DNA of 64,000 nt from assembly GCF_017307055.1 (NCBI RefSeq), contig NZ_JAFLEQ010000003.1:87725-151724 (forward strand), read 5' to 3'. A program made the translations under genes and the position numbers. The notes below the pieces were generated by a model, which saw only the letters and a list, made by a program, of their open reading frames with translations, had not been told where the DNA came from and searched no databases. This DNA is from Corynebacterium mendelii. GTDB taxonomy: Bacteria; Actinomycetota; Actinomycetes; Mycobacteriales; Mycobacteriaceae. Shown here piece by piece: positions 18,518 to 28,713 of the stretch (position 1 is its first letter; each line of letters begins with the position of its first letter).

Positions 18518-19004
18518 GGGCACAACACTGCCACAGCCGCCGCCCGGGCCCGGTCACCGGCACGGCGGAAAAAGACAATGGGTGGGGTGTGGAGCCGAGC
18601 GGGCGGGAAAACACCCGCCGCCAGCCCGCGGTGGAGGCGGCTGTGCAGATGGGGGCGGCCTGGCGGTGGATGGTGTGTGACGACAGGGGTGGGTGGTGTG
18701 AGGTTTCTAACTTCCCGCCGTGTTCCCCGACAGGGGATGGCGCCGGGGTGTGCCGGGGCGTGTACGATCGTCACGATAAACGGGCTCCGGCGGATGACTT
18801 TTTCCGGTCATTTGCCGCTCGGGTGCCTTCAACCGTCTTCCACCGGTGGGTTTTTCCAGGAAAAAACTCATGTCCCGGATGTGTCATCCGGTCCCGTGCC
18901 CGCGGTGTCCGCGGCCATGGCTGCGGCAGGTATCACGACCGTGGGCCGGGGCAGTCTGCGGCGGAAGCACAAAAATCAAACACCACAAGGAGTTTTTGCA
19001 CACC
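18518..19004. other. ansA / lipoprotein divergent region
   Basis: No gene is supported. A 15-nt palindrome, TTTTTCC-A-GGAAAAA, lies at 18851-18865, and AAGGAG at 18987-18992 is the Shine-Dalgarno of the next gene. Confidence 0.45.
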
Positions 19005-19688
19005 GTGACCTTTTCGACCCACCCCACCAAGATTGGTGCGGCCTGCCTGGCCGGCGTTTTGGTTTTCGGACTGGCCGCCTGCAGCGGCGAGGATGATTCG
19101 ACCGACTCCACCGCCACCACCGCCGCGTCACCGGCAGCTGTTGAATCGACAGCCGCCGCCGGTTCCACCAGTGCGACTGCTTCGGTGCCGATGCCCACGC
19201 CGGATGAACTCAATGATGTTCTGGCACTGGCCACCGATTCGAGTGCCCCGCTGGAGGAGCGGATTCTCACCGTCCAGGGCGGCGAGAAAGCCCCCGATCT
19301 GTTTGATGTGATGGCCCAGTCGAAGCAGGAATCAGGCGCCAACTTCGTGGTTGTTCCCCCGGTGCTCAAAGGCTACAGCCCGACCAGTGTTTTGACAGTG
19401 GTCAAAGCCACCCTGCCGGACCGTGAACCGCAGACGGCCACCGACGTGGAATTCGTTTTCGAGGACGGCCACTGGAAGCTCGCCCAGTCCTGGGCCTGCA
19501 CCCTGGTCAGCAACGCCGGACTGGATCCGTCGCAAATCCCGGACATGTGCAGCAACGATCCGGCGGCCCCGCCGGTCAATACCGCGGCCCCCGACCCGGC
19601 GGCCGGGCAGCCGGAGGGTCAACCGCAGCAGCCGGTGGATCCGGCTGCCGTTCCGGCCGACCAGCAGCCTGCCGCGCCGCAGAACTGA
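19005..19688 (+). CDS. MTB12-like lipoprotein
   Basis: A 227-residue exported lipoprotein. GTG 19005 is followed by a basic N-terminus, a hydrophobic core and the lipobox LAAC near residue 24-27. A Ser/Thr/Ala-rich linker follows. The main domain, from PTPDELNDVL to the WKLAQSWAC region, resembles the C-terminal domain of the mycobacterial low-molecular-weight antigen MTB12. The tail is Pro/Gln/Ala-rich and probably wall-spanning or disordered. AAGGAG lies 12 nt upstream. The role of MTB12 proteins is not settled; association with the cell envelope is inferred. Confidence 0.82.
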   Translation: MTFSTHPTKIGAACLAGVLVFGLAACSGEDDSTDSTATTAASPAAVESTAAAGSTSATASVPMPTPDELNDVLALATDSSAPLEERILTVQGGEKAPDLFDVMAQSKQESGANFVVVPPVLKGYSPTSVLTVVKATLPDREPQTATDVEFVFEDGHWKLAQSWACTLVSNAGLDPSQIPDMCSNDPAAPPVNTAAPDPAAGQPEGQPQQPVDPAAVPADQQPAAPQN

Positions 19689-19709
19689 GTGCCGTTTTCT
19701 TTTTTCTCC

Positions 19710-19745
19710 CGCCACCCTGCCCCGGATATCCGGGGCAGGGTGGCG
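19710..19745. terminator. Perfect 36-nt palindrome between convergent genes
   Basis: Arms of 18 nt with no spare loop sequence form a very stable hairpin just after the lipoprotein stop. No T-run follows, so it may stop transcription only partly or protect 3' ends. Confidence 0.5.
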
Positions 19746-19768
19746 TGGTGCGTGGTGGGGGGTGTGGC

Positions 19769-19792
19769 AAAAAATCATCCGGGCCGGGGATG
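19769..19792 (-). terminator. Terminator of the 19830 lipoprotein gene
   Basis: On the minus strand, CATCC-N7-GGATG is followed by ATTTTTT. Confidence 0.65.
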
Positions 19793-19829
19793 TCGTTGTG
19801 TCCCGGTGCGATCACCGGCGGGGCCGTGT

Positions 19830-20951
19830 CTAGTGGCCGGGGGCGTCAGGCGGATTGAAACCGATGGTGAAGGTGGTGTCCTGCACCACCCAAGTATCGG
19901 CCGCCGCAGGCCGCCCCGGCGCTTTTGGGTCCTCCCCGGCGGCGGCGCCGGTGTCCCGGTCGGTCTCGCCGGTGGTGGATGCCCCGTAGATCACCCTGGT
20001 GGTCAGGCTGATCTCACCGGTGGCCGGAAGGGGCCGGGACAGATCGACACGCAGCTGGCCACGGGTGGTGGTGGTCGCCGACAGCACGCTCAATGCGGCG
20101 GCCCGCGCCCCGGAATCGTAGGGGATGTCCCGCAGCGCCGGATGCCGGTCAATCTCCAAGGCCAGGGTGACAACCGGGTGGTCGGTGCCGTCGGGCTGGT
20201 CGATGTCGATGAGAGTGTAGGTGACCTCCTGCAGCATGGAGGTATCCCCGGGCAGCGGTGCGGAGGTGGTCCACACCGCCCCGCGGCCGATCGGCTGGTC
20301 GGGAAAAATCACCGGAATACCGGCCAGTGCCAGCAATTTGGCTTCCACCAGTGCCCGGGCACCGGTGGTGGCATTATCCGGGGCGCTTAACCGCCACCGG
20401 TAGACCCGGCCGGTGGCGTCAGTGTCGGAACCGAATCCGAACCCCACCGCCGAGACCGGATCCGTGCCGGTGCCGTCGGTGTAGTCGATGCCGGTGACGG
20501 TGAAATCGGTGCGCCGGTCGGGGGCGGGCAGCCCGTCGCCGCTGCTGCCCGCGGCAATCCCCGCCGCATCCTCGCCGTCGACGGGCACCTGCCCGCCGTC
20601 GAGAGTCAGCCACATGGTGTCGGTGGACTGCGGGGCCTGCGGAGCGGTCCCGGCTGAGCCTGCGGGCAGCACATTCTGCGAGAAACCGGCGGTGACCTCG
20701 ACCAGCAGGTTCTGCTCTTGCGCGGTGGGGGAGAAAGCCAGCAGGGTCGACGGGGCCGAACCCGGATCAAGCACCGTGGTTTTCGGCGGGCTGGCCGCCA
20801 CCGTGGCGGCCGTGGCGGCGCTTTCCCCGGAACCGTCGGACGGGCTGCCGCTGCCGCAGGCGGCAAGACCGGCCGTCACGGCCACGGCGGCGGTCGCCGC
20901 CACAAGACGCGGACGGATGAAACGGCGTTCGACGTGCTGGCGGCGTGTCAT
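19830..20951 (-). CDS. Exported lipoprotein, unknown function
   Basis: A 373-residue lipoprotein. The N-terminus (MTRRQHVERRFIRPR) is basic, followed by an Ala/Val-rich core and the lipobox GLAAC near residue 30. A low-complexity Ser/Ala stretch precedes a beta-rich domain with no recognised motif. The longer frame to 21083 would bury the signal peptide, so ATG 20951 is chosen; a -10 (TAGATT) 7 nt upstream supports this. It is divergent from lspA, whose product processes lipoproteins, which may be coincidental. Function is unknown. Confidence 0.75.
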   Translation of the reverse strand: MTRRQHVERRFIRPRLVAATAAVAVTAGLAACGSGSPSDGSGESAATAATVAASPPKTTVLDPGSAPSTLLAFSPTAQEQNLLVEVTAGFSQNVLPAGSAGTAPQAPQSTDTMWLTLDGGQVPVDGEDAAGIAAGSSGDGLPAPDRRTDFTVTGIDYTDGTGTDPVSAVGFGFGSDTDATGRVYRWRLSAPDNATTGARALVEAKLLALAGIPVIFPDQPIGRGAVWTTSAPLPGDTSMLQEVTYTLIDIDQPDGTDHPVVTLALEIDRHPALRDIPYDSGARAAALSVLSATTTTRGQLRVDLSRPLPATGEISLTTRVIYGASTTGETDRDTGAAAGEDPKAPGRPAAADTWVVQDTTFTIGFNPPDAPGH

Positions 20952-20958
20952 GGTGGAT

Positions 20959-20964
20959 AATCTA
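20959..20964 (-). promoter_or_regulatory. -10 of lipoprotein gene, leaderless type
   Basis: TAGATT on the minus strand, 7 nt before the ATG at 20951. Confidence 0.55.
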
Positions 20965-21056
20965 CCGGCAGCACAAATCACCCTGCCAGCGGCCCGGCTG
21001 CCACCCCCGCCGGTGGTGTGCCGGGACCCGGATTGCCCACCGGCGGGGCAACCGGA

Positions 21057-21062
21057 CACAAT
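21057..21062 (+). promoter_or_regulatory. -10 of lspA, leaderless type
   Basis: CACAAT, 7 nt before GTG 21070. Confidence 0.4.
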
Positions 21063-21069
21063 AGGGGCC

Positions 21070-21594
21070 GTGGAGACAACCAACCGACACTATCTGGCAC
21101 CGATGTGCGCGATCGCGGTGTGTGCGGCCGTCGCCGACCAGGTGAGTAAACACTTCATCCTTCAGTCCATGGCCCCCGGGGAGGTGGTGCCGCTGATAGG
21201 CGACTGGTTCCGGTTCCGGCTGACCTTCAACTCGGGGGCCGCGTTTTCGATGGGGGAAAACCTCACCTGGCTGTTCACCTGCATCCAGATTGCTTTCGCG
21301 GTCGGCATCCTCGGCTTTGTCTCCCGCAGGATCACCGACCCGCTGTCCGCGGTGGGACTGGCCTGCGTGGCCGGCGGTGCCCTGGGCAATCTGGGCGACC
21401 GGTTGTTCCGCGCCCCCGGATTTTTCGTCGGCCACGTCGTCGATTTCATCAGTGTCGGCAATTTCGCGATTTTCAACATCGCCGACTCGTTCATCAGCGT
21501 CGGGGTGTTCGTGTTCATTGTGGCGGTGGCCGCCGACGGCTACCGGGAAGCGCAATCCAACCGGCCGTCGGCCAAAGACAGGGGGCAGCTGTGA
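21070..21594 (+). CDS. lspA: Lipoprotein signal peptidase II
   Basis: A 174-residue inner-membrane aspartic protease that removes signal peptides from prolipoproteins. Four hydrophobic helices are visible. The catalytic aspartates lie in the conserved blocks [21 protein letters not shown] and [14 protein letters not shown] 21070 gives the usual length; the frame runs back to 20488 only because of high GC. The stop overlaps the start of the pseudouridine synthase gene by 4 nt, so the two are co-transcribed. Several lipoproteins in this window would be its substrates. Confidence 0.94.
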   Translation: METTNRHYLAPMCAIAVCAAVADQVSKHFILQSMAPGEVVPLIGDWFRFRLTFNSGAAFSMGENLTWLFTCIQIAFAVGILGFVSRRITDPLSAVGLACVAGGALGNLGDRLFRAPGFFVGHVVDFISVGNFAIFNIADSFISVGVFVFIVAVAADGYREAQSNRPSAKDRGQL

Positions 21595-22517
21595 ACCGTC
21601 CGCTACGTCAACTGCCCGTCCCCGACGGCCTGGTCGGCATGCGGGTTGATGCGGGGCTTGCGAAACTGTTGGGGATCTCCCGGTCAAAAGCCGCCGAGCT
21701 GGCCGAAGCCGGTGATGTGCTCATCGGGGGAGTGCCCGCCGGGAAATCAGCGAAACTGGCCGACAACGATTTTTTGTCGATCACCCTGCCGGAAGTCGAT
21801 GCGCCGACCCCGGTTGCCGAACCCGTGGAAGGCATGGGGATTCTCTACTCGGATGACGATGTGATCGCGGTGGACAAACCTGTCGGCGTGGCCGCCCATC
21901 CGACTGTCGGCTGGGACGGCCCCACCGTCACCCAGGGGTTGGCGGCGGCCGGATTCCGGATATCCACCTCCGGTCCGCCGGAAAGAAAAGGCATCGTGCA
22001 GCGGCTGGATGTCGGCACTTCCGGGGTGATGGTGGTCGCCGCCAGTGAGCGCGGCTACACGGTGCTGAAAAGAGCTTTCAAATACCGTACGGTCACCAAA
22101 ACCTACCATGCCCTGGTACAGGGACATCCCGACCCGACCACCGGCACCATTGACGCCCCCATCGGCCGCCACCCCGGCCACGGCTGGCGGTTTGCGGTGG
22201 TGGAGGGCGGCAAACATGCGGTCACCCACTACGACACCCTGGAGGCTTTCCGGGAAGCAACCTTGGTTGAAGTGCACCTGGAAACAGGAAGAACACACCA
22301 GATCAGGGTGCATTTTTCCGCCCTGCACCATCCCTGCTGCGGGGATCCGATGTACGGCTCGGAGGAGAAACTGAACAAGCGGTTGGGGCTTGACCGCCAG
22401 TGGCTGCACGCCACTTCACTCACCTTCGAGCATCCGGCTGACGGCCGGGAGATGACCATCACCTCCCCCTACCCGGATGATCTGCAGCATGCCCTCGACG
22501 TGCTGCGCGCCGGGTAG
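21591..22517 (+). CDS. rluD: RluA-family pseudouridine synthase
   Basis: A 308-residue RNA pseudouridine synthase of the RluA/RluD type, expected to modify 23S rRNA. An S4-like RNA-binding domain occupies the first 75 residues ([18 protein letters not shown]). The catalytic aspartate is in the [15 protein letters not shown] block and the family motif GRTHQIRVH is present near residue 230. The GTG start overlaps the lspA stop (GTGA). The lspA-rluD pair is conserved in many bacteria. The exact target position cannot be told from sequence alone. Confidence 0.93.
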   Translation: MNRPLRQLPVPDGLVGMRVDAGLAKLLGISRSKAAELAEAGDVLIGGVPAGKSAKLADNDFLSITLPEVDAPTPVAEPVEGMGILYSDDDVIAVDKPVGVAAHPTVGWDGPTVTQGLAAAGFRISTSGPPERKGIVQRLDVGTSGVMVVAASERGYTVLKRAFKYRTVTKTYHALVQGHPDPTTGTIDAPIGRHPGHGWRFAVVEGGKHAVTHYDTLEAFREATLVEVHLETGRTHQIRVHFSALHHPCCGDPMYGSEEKLNKRLGLDRQWLHATSLTFEHPADGREMTITSPYPDDLQHALDVLRAG

Positions 22518-22824
22518 GCGGGCGGCAGCGACGTCACCGGTCCGGCGCCGCGGTGCCCGCCACCGGGAACCGCGGTGCGGGCCAGGTGTCCCGCCGGCGG
22601 ATACGGCAGGAAGATTTCAGGTAATTTTCAGCGCGGCTGTCACCTGTTTTGCATCCCGGCACCATACAATTTGTGGCGGGACGCTGTTGTGTCTGTCGGT
22701 GGGAAGATGGTCCGCCCGTGTCGTTTTTCCCCGTCGTTGTGCGGACCTCAGCCGGGCCAGCCGGTCCGCTGGCAGCACCCGGCCCTGTCCACCCCCCCGA
22801 TAGCCGAAGGATTTCCCGCACACC
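22518..22824. other. Leader of the 22825 gene
   Basis: No gene is seen. A good -10, TACAAT, lies at 22665-22670 and GAAGGA at 22806-22811 before the next start. Confidence 0.5.
22665..22670 (+). promoter_or_regulatory. -10 of the 22825 gene
   Basis: TACAAT would give a leader of about 150 nt. No clear -35. Confidence 0.45.
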
Positions 22825-23436
22825 GTGACCCACACACGACCCGAGGACACCACCAGCCGCTTCGATTTCGAGCAGCTCCGCAAAATCGTCGCGATCATCA
22901 GCATTATTGTGCTGGTGGCACTGGTTGCCTGGGCCTCCTACCAGGAGCAGGCCGGTCGGCCCGCCCCCTACAACGGTGACAGTTTGGGCAGGAACACCTC
23001 CGAGTCCATGGACAGCTATCTCACACGGGCGGGACAGTCACTTGACCGGGCGCCCGCCGACGAAAAAGCTTTCGCACTGGTCACATTCACCGATCCGCTG
23101 CCCACCGCGGCAGCCGGACCGGTGTTCGAATCCGTGGGGATCGGCCGGGTCAATGCCCTGATTGTTGATGCCGCTGCGCCGATTGCCCTGCCTGAGCCGG
23201 TGGAACCGGACAACCGGGCAGTGGTGTTTGACCGTGCCCTGAAACGGATGGCCGGTACCGTTGGCGCACCCCCCGCATCCAGTGACTTCTGGATCCGGGG
23301 CGCGGTGGTGCGTGACACCGGCACCAAGCTGCGTGAGCTGGCCGCCTCCTCCCCGGAGATTCTCGCCGTGGAGGTGCTTCCCCCGGATGCGGCCTGGGGG
23401 CTGTTTGGGGTGCAGCCGGTGGTTACCGGCCGCTAG
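22825..23436 (+). CDS. Membrane-anchored hypothetical protein
   Basis: A 203-residue protein. One membrane helix at about residues 19-42 follows a short basic N-terminus, leaving about 160 residues outside the cytoplasm. No lipobox or catalytic motif is visible, and no family was recognised with certainty. GTG 22825 has GAAGGA upstream with slightly long spacing. It lies after rluD in the same direction but has its own promoter. Genes of this shape at this place are found in Corynebacterium; their function is unknown. Confidence 0.75.
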   Translation: MTHTRPEDTTSRFDFEQLRKIVAIISIIVLVALVAWASYQEQAGRPAPYNGDSLGRNTSESMDSYLTRAGQSLDRAPADEKAFALVTFTDPLPTAAAGPVFESVGIGRVNALIVDAAAPIALPEPVEPDNRAVVFDRALKRMAGTVGAPPASSDFWIRGAVVRDTGTKLRELAASSPEILAVEVLPPDAAWGLFGVQPVVTGR

Positions 23437-23485
23437 CAGGACAAAAGCAGCGGCCCTGGGCGTTTCCGGCCCAGTGGTGTGTCCG

Positions 23486-24388
23486 CTACCGGGCGGGCGT
23501 GGTGGCAGTCGGGTGTGTGCCGCGCTGTCTCCGGCGGCGGGTGATGCGCTGCTGGTTGAGCAGATCCCCGATGTAGATGGCCACCGATATCCAGATAATG
23601 GCAAAACCCAGCCAGCGCACTTGGGTGAGCTGTTCACTCATCACCACCACCGCCCACAGCATCTGGATGGTGGGGGTCATGTACTGCAGCATGCCGATGG
23701 TTGACAGCGGAATCGATTTCGCGCCCAGCCCGAACAGCAGCAGCGGAATGGCGGTGACCACCCCGGTGGACACCAGCAGCATGGTGTGCACCGGCCCATG
23801 GGTGGTAAATGTGTTGGTGCCCTGTGACTGCAAAACAACAAGATATCCCAGTGCCAGCGGCGCCATCACCATGGTTTCGGCCACCAGCGACACCCCGGCC
23901 GGAACATCGACTTTCTTTTTGATCAGCCCGTAGAAGGCGAAAGAAAACGCCAGCCCCAGCCCGATCCACGGGGCATTGCCGTCGATGACCATCATGGTCA
24001 CCACAGCCACCACCGCGATACCGACCGCCACCAGTTGGGCGGGGCGGAGCTTTTCTTTCAGAAACACCATCCCCAGCATCACGGCCACCAGCGGGTTCAT
24101 GAAATAGCCGAAGGCGGCTTCGGCGACATGGCCGGTGTTGACGGCAATGACATAGATCAGCCAGTTCGCCGCGATGAACACCCCCGCCATCGACAGCCCC
24201 AGCCAGGTTCTGGCGGTCAACCCCCACAGTTTGCTCATTGTCCCGTTGGCGGTGCACACCACGGCCATAAACACCCCGGTCCAGATAATCCGGTGGGCGA
24301 GAATCTCTGCCGGGGCGGCCGGAAGCAGCAGCGGGAAATAGGCGGGGAACAAGCCCCACAAAAGGTAGGCGGCGATACCGAAAATCAC
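23486..24388 (-). CDS. rarD: RarD/EamA family transporter
   Basis: A 300-residue permease of the drug/metabolite transporter (EamA) superfamily, RarD branch, with about ten membrane helices in two repeats. The family stretches AAFGYFMNPLVAVMLGMVFLKEK... and PLSTIGMLQYMTPTIQ are present. RarD proteins are annotated from chloramphenicol-sensitivity phenotypes and their physiological substrate is unknown. The start is GTG at 24388, supported by TAGGGT 8 nt upstream (leaderless). It ends facing the 22825 gene and is divergent from dnaE. Confidence 0.92.
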   Translation of the reverse strand: MIFGIAAYLLWGLFPAYFPLLLPAAPAEILAHRIIWTGVFMAVVCTANGTMSKLWGLTARTWLGLSMAGVFIAANWLIYVIAVNTGHVAEAAFGYFMNPLVAVMLGMVFLKEKLRPAQLVAVGIAVVAVVTMMVIDGNAPWIGLGLAFSFAFYGLIKKKVDVPAGVSLVAETMVMAPLALGYLVVLQSQGTNTFTTHGPVHTMLLVSTGVVTAIPLLLFGLGAKSIPLSTIGMLQYMTPTIQMLWAVVVMSEQLTQVRWLGFAIIWISVAIYIGDLLNQQRITRRRRQRGTHPTATTPAR

Positions 24389-24396
24389 GGATGATC

Positions 24397-24402
24397 ACCC
24401 TA
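24397..24402 (-). promoter_or_regulatory. -10 of rarD, leaderless type
   Basis: TAGGGT on the minus strand, 8 nt before GTG 24388. Confidence 0.45.
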
Positions 24403-24670
24403 CCCGATCTCCGCGCGGATCAGCCGGGCGCCGGCCGGGAAAAACGTCGGCAGTAACGCGTGCCGGCGCTGATGGTGCCCGTGCCCTTGTGGTGCACAAA
24501 GCGCCAATGGAACCCAAACTATTTAATAGCATCTTTTTGCCGGGGTGGGTGGGGGAGGCGGCCGACAGCCCGCAGCAGGGGGCAAAAGACCTGTAGAAGG
24601 CACACCCGCCCCAGGGGGCAGCCGAATCCGGTTTACCCCGGTAAAGAGTTGAAAAATGCAGGTAAAACGA

Positions 24671-24704
24671 GGTTTCCTCAGCGGGTGTACGGGTGGAGGA
24701 AACC
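24671..24704 (+). repeat. Inverted repeat in dnaE promoter
   Basis: GGTTTCCTC (24671-24679) and GAGGAAACC (24696-24704) are perfect arms 16 nt apart. The right arm lies where the -35 should be. Confidence 0.5.
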
Positions 24705-24717
24705 GCCGCCGAAGCGA

Positions 24718-24723
24718 TAGGAT
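24718..24723 (+). promoter_or_regulatory. -10 of dnaE, leaderless type
   Basis: TAGGAT, 8 nt before ATG 24732. Confidence 0.6.
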
Positions 24724-24731
24724 GCGACACC

Positions 24732-27700
24732 ATGAGCGGCTCTTCTTTCGTCCACATCCACAACCACACCGAGTATTCGATGCTTGACGGCATGGCGAAA
24801 GTGGACCTTCTGGCGGAGGAATGCCAGCGGCAGGGCATGCCCGCGGTCGGTATGACCGACCACGGCAACATGTTCGGCGCCGACGCGTTCTACCATGCGA
24901 TGACCAAAGCCGGGGTCAAACCGATCATCGGCATCGAGGCCTACATGGCACCGGAATCCCGCTTCAACAAACAGCGTGTCCGCTGGGGTGAACCCTCCCA
25001 GAAATCCGATGACGTCTCAGCCTCCGGCGCCTACCTGCACCAGACGATGGTGGCCGAAAACGCCACGGGGCTGAAAAACCTTTTCTACCTGTCATCGATG
25101 GCTTCCTACGAGGGGCAGCTGGGCAAATGGCCCCGCATGGATGCCGAACTGATCGCCGAAAACTCCACCGGGATCATCGCCACCACCGGCTGCCCTTCCG
25201 GTGATGTGCAAACCAGGCTGCGACTGGGCCAATTCGACGAGGCTTTGGCTGCGGCGGCGAAATGGCAGGAGATTTACGGCAAAGACAACTATTTCCTGGA
25301 GCTGATGGACCACGGCATCGACATTGAACGCCGGGTCCGCGCCGAACTGCTGGAAATCGGCAAAAAGCTCAATATCCCGCCGCTGGTGACCAACGACTGC
25401 CACTACGTTCTGGAATCCCAGGCGCAGGCCCACGAAGCCCTGCTGTGTGTGCAGACCGGAAAAACCCTGCAGGACGAGGACCGTTTCCGTTTCGACGGCT
25501 CCGGCTACTACATCAAAACCGCGGAACAGATGCGGGCCATCTGGGATGATCTGGCCCCCGGCGGCTGCGACAACACTCTTCTGATCGCCGAACGCGTCCA
25601 GGACTACAGCGAAGTGTGGGTCGACCCGGGTAAAGACCGCATGCCGATTGCCGATGTGCCCGACGGCTACACACCCACCGAATGGCTTCGCCACCAGGTC
25701 AAAGAGGGACTTGTCGCCCGCTTCAACGGCGGGCAGGTGCCGCAGGACTATGTTGACCGGGCCGACTACGAAATCGAGGTCATCGACAACAAGGGCTACC
25801 CCTCCTACTTCCTGGTGGTGGCCGACCTGATCAAACACGCCCGTGAAGTCGGTATCCGGGTCGGGCCGGGCCGCGGTTCAGCCGCCGGATCCCTGGTCGC
25901 CTATGCCCTGACGATCACCAACATCGACCCGATGGAACACGGACTGCTGTTCGAGCGCTTCCTCAACCCGGAACGCCCGTCGGCCCCCGATATCGACATC
26001 GACTTCGACGACCGCCGGCGGGGCGAGATGATCCGCTATGCCGCCGATACCTGGGGAGAGGACAAAGTCGCCCAGGTGATCACCTTCGGCACGGTGAAAA
26101 CCAAACAGGCCCTCAAAGACTCCGCCCGGGTGCAGTTCGGCCAGCCCGGCTACCAGATTGCCGACCAGATCACCAAAGCACTGCCGCCGGCGATCATGGC
26201 CAAAGACATTCCGCTGGCGGGCATCATTGACCCCAACCATGCCCGCTACGGGGAAGCCGCTGAGGTGAGAAACCTCATCGAAACCAACCCGGACGTGAAA
26301 AAAATCTATGACACGGCACTGGGTCTGGAAGGGGTGGTCCGCCAGGCCGGTGTACACGCCTGTGCCGTGATCATGGCCTCTGTTCCGCTGCTCGACTACA
26401 TCCCGATGTGGAAACGCGCCGCCGACGGGGCGATCATCACCGGCTGGCCCTATCCCGCCTGTGAGGCCATCGGCCTGCTGAAGATGGACTTTCTGGGTCT
26501 GCGCAACCTCACCGTCATCGGTGACTGCCTGGACAACATCAAATCAAACCGCGGCGAAGACCTCGACCTGGAAGGCCTGTCGGTGGTCGATGACGCCACC
26601 TACGAACTGCTCAGCCGCGGGGATACGCTCGGTGTGTTCCAGCTCGACTCCGGTGGCATGCGGGAGCTGCTCAAACGCATGGAACCAACCCGCTTCGACG
26701 ATATTGTGGCCGCTCTCGCCCTTTACCGCCCCGGGCCGATGGGCATGAACGCCCACTGGGACTACGCGGACCGCAAAAACGGCCGCCAGGACATCACACC
26801 CATCCACCCGGAACTGGAAGAACCCCTGCGAGAAATTCTGGAAGACACCCACGGCCTGATCGTCTACCAGGAGCAGATCATGAAGATCTCGCAGAAGGTG
26901 GCCAACTACACCGCCGGTGAAGCCGACGGCTTCCGTAAGGCGATGGGCAAAAAGAAGCCCGAAGTGCTGGCCGAGCAGTACGAAAAGTTCTGGGGCGGCA
27001 TGCAGGACAACGGCTTTTCCAAACAGGCCTTCCAGGCCCTGTGGGACACCATTGAACCGTTCGCCTCCTACGCGTTCAACAAATCCCACGCCGCCGGCTA
27101 CGGTCTGGTCAGCTTCTGGACCGCGTATCTGAAAGCCAACTACACCTCGGAATACATGGCGGCGCTGTTGACCTCGGTGGCCGACAACAAAGACAAATCC
27201 GCCATCTACCTGTCTGACTGCCGGCACTTGGGCATCAGGGTGCTGTCCCCGGATGTCAACGAATCAGCACTGACCTTCCAGTCGGTGGGTGAGGACATCC
27301 GCTTCGGTCTGGGTGCGGTACGCAACGTCGGTGCGGACGTGGTCGATTCGATCGTGAAAACCCGGGAAGAAAAAGGCCCCTACAAAGACTTCGCAGACTA
27401 TCTCGACAAAATCGAAACATCGGCATGCTCCAAGCGGGTCACCGAATCGCTGATCAAAGCAGGCGCTTTCGACTCGATGGGGCACTCCCGAAAAGGACTC
27501 ATGCTGGTATTCGAAGACGCCGTCGATGCGGTCATCCCGACGAAGAAAGCCGCCGACCGCGGACAGTTCGACCTGTTCGCCGATCTCGGCGGGGGAGGCA
27601 GCGACATCGACGAAGCGTTCGCGATCACCATCCCGGAGGACAGCTGGGACAGGAAACAGGAACTGGCCCTGGAAAGGGAAATGCTGGGCCTGTACGTCTC

Positions 27701-28289
27701 CGGTCACCCGCTCGACGGTTTCGACGCCGCCCTGGATTCACAAACCGATACGGCACTGACCACAGTGCTGTCCGGGGAATTGCGCGACCGCCAGGATGTG
27801 GTCATCGGCGGCATCATCTCCTCGGTTGACCGTCGTTTTTCGAAAAAAGACGGCTCCCCGTGGGCGATTGTCACCATCGAAGACCACAACGGCGCTTCCG
27901 TCGAGCTGCTGGTGTTCAACAAGGTCTACGCCATGGTGGCCAGCGTGATCGCCGAGGACAACATCATTCTGGCGAAAGCGACGATCTCCAAGCGCGACGA
28001 CCGGCAATCACTGTTTTGCTCTGATCTCAAACTCGCCGACCTGGGCACCGGTTCAGCCTCCGGCGCGCCGCTGCGGCTAACCCTGCAGGCCCATCAATGT
28101 TCGGTGCAGACTCTGGCAACCTTGCGGGAAGTGCTGGAAAGCAACTCCGGCGAATCCGATGTCTTCATCAATGTGGTGTGCGGGGAAAAATCGGCCACCA
28201 TGATCCTGCCGGAGAAATACCGTGTGGACCGCACCCCGGGATTGATGGGCGATCTGAAGGCCTCCATGGGGGCGGGGATTCTCGGCTGA
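24732..28289 (+). CDS. dnaE: DNA polymerase III alpha subunit
   Basis: The replicative polymerase catalytic subunit, 1,185 residues. It has an N-terminal PHP domain starting [13 protein letters not shown]; in the actinobacterial DnaE1 group this domain can carry proofreading activity. The polymerase active-site aspartates are in PDIDIDFDD at residues 419-427. A likely sliding-clamp-binding motif QFDLF is at 945-949, and an OB fold follows. ATG 24732 has a leaderless promoter; the longer frame to 24693 is not conserved. Full length, intact. Confidence 0.97.
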   Translation: MSGSSFVHIHNHTEYSMLDGMAKVDLLAEECQRQGMPAVGMTDHGNMFGADAFYHAMTKAGVKPIIGIEAYMAPESRFNKQRVRWGEPSQKSDDVSASGAYLHQTMVAENATGLKNLFYLSSMASYEGQLGKWPRMDAELIAENSTGIIATTGCPSGDVQTRLRLGQFDEALAAAAKWQEIYGKDNYFLELMDHGIDIERRVRAELLEIGKKLNIPPLVTNDCHYVLESQAQAHEALLCVQTGKTLQDEDRFRFDGSGYYIKTAEQMRAIWDDLAPGGCDNTLLIAERVQDYSEVWVDPGKDRMPIADVPDGYTPTEWLRHQVKEGLVARFNGGQVPQDYVDRADYEIEVIDNKGYPSYFLVVADLIKHAREVGIRVGPGRGSAAGSLVAYALTITNIDPMEHGLLFERFLNPERPSAPDIDIDFDDRRRGEMIRYAADTWGEDKVAQVITFGTVKTKQALKDSARVQFGQPGYQIADQITKALPPAIMAKDIPLAGIIDPNHARYGEAAEVRNLIETNPDVKKIYDTALGLEGVVRQAGVHACAVIMASVPLLDYIPMWKRAADGAIITGWPYPACEAIGLLKMDFLGLRNLTVIGDCLDNIKSNRGEDLDLEGLSVVDDATYELLSRGDTLGVFQLDSGGMRELLKRMEPTRFDDIVAALALYRPGPMGMNAHWDYADRKNGRQDITPIHPELEEPLREILEDTHGLIVYQEQIMKISQKVANYTAGEADGFRKAMGKKKPEVLAEQYEKFWGGMQDNGFSKQAFQALWDTIEPFASYAFNKSHAAGYGLVSFWTAYLKANYTSEYMAALLTSVADNKDKSAIYLSDCRHLGIRVLSPDVNESALTFQSVGEDIRFGLGAVRNVGADVVDSIVKTREEKGPYKDFADYLDKIETSACSKRVTESLIKAGAFDSMGHSRKGLMLVFEDAVDAVIPTKKAADRGQFDLFADLGGGGSDIDEAFAITIPEDSWDRKQELALEREMLGLYVSGHPLDGFDAALDSQTDTALTTVLSGELRDRQDVVIGGIISSVDRRFSKKDGSPWAIVTIEDHNGASVELLVFNKVYAMVASVIAEDNIILAKATISKRDDRQSLFCSDLKLADLGTGSASGAPLRLTLQAHQCSVQTLATLREVLESNSGESDVFINVVCGEKSATMILPEKYRVDRTPGLMGDLKASMGAGILG

Positions 28290-28713
28290 GCTTCCACCCG
28301 ATATGAGGTATAGGGATAGTGAATGGCGCTCAGGGTTCGTTGCGTCGTTCACAGCGTTAAGCAAGGTCACAGTTCTGGCAATACGATAAAACCAGTGGTC
28401 AGGGCAGGGTTTTTGGTTTACCGGTCATAGTCGTTGCCCCGCTTGTTGGCGGGGCTGAGGCATTGAACTCTTTCAGGTTTACAGATACCCTGAAGGTTGT
28501 TGGGGTAAAAGGCGGGCATTGTCCGTCACGCCCCCACGGCGCATCATTTTCCACGAAGAATTGCCTGTCCCATCCCACCCGGAGGAGCCCAGTGTGACTC
28601 ACGGGTGGAAAACCGCACAAGGTTCATTATCCCGGACCTACTCCGGGATGGGTGCGGCAGATGCGCTGTGTCAGGTGTGGATCAGGGTCTGAAAGTTGAA
28701 GGACGTAGACAGG
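28290..28713 (+). other. Structured leader of the pilus cluster
   Basis: No gene is seen. Three hairpins stand out: GCCCCGC-N6-GCGGGGC at 28436-28455, TTCAGG...CCTGAA just after it, and ATCCCGGA-N5-TCCGGGAT at 28629-28649. TACGAT at 28382-28387 may be a -10. GAAGGA at 28698-28703 is the Shine-Dalgarno for 28714. No clear dnaE terminator was found. Confidence 0.45.
28382..28387 (+). promoter_or_regulatory. Candidate -10 of pilus cluster
   Basis: TACGAT followed by AAAA. Spacing to any -35 is poor, so this is tentative. Confidence 0.3.

Larger units (their letters stand above)
24389..24731. other. rarD / dnaE divergent region
   Basis: No gene is seen. It holds both divergent promoters and the 9-bp inverted repeat at 24671-24704. 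Confidence 0.5.
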
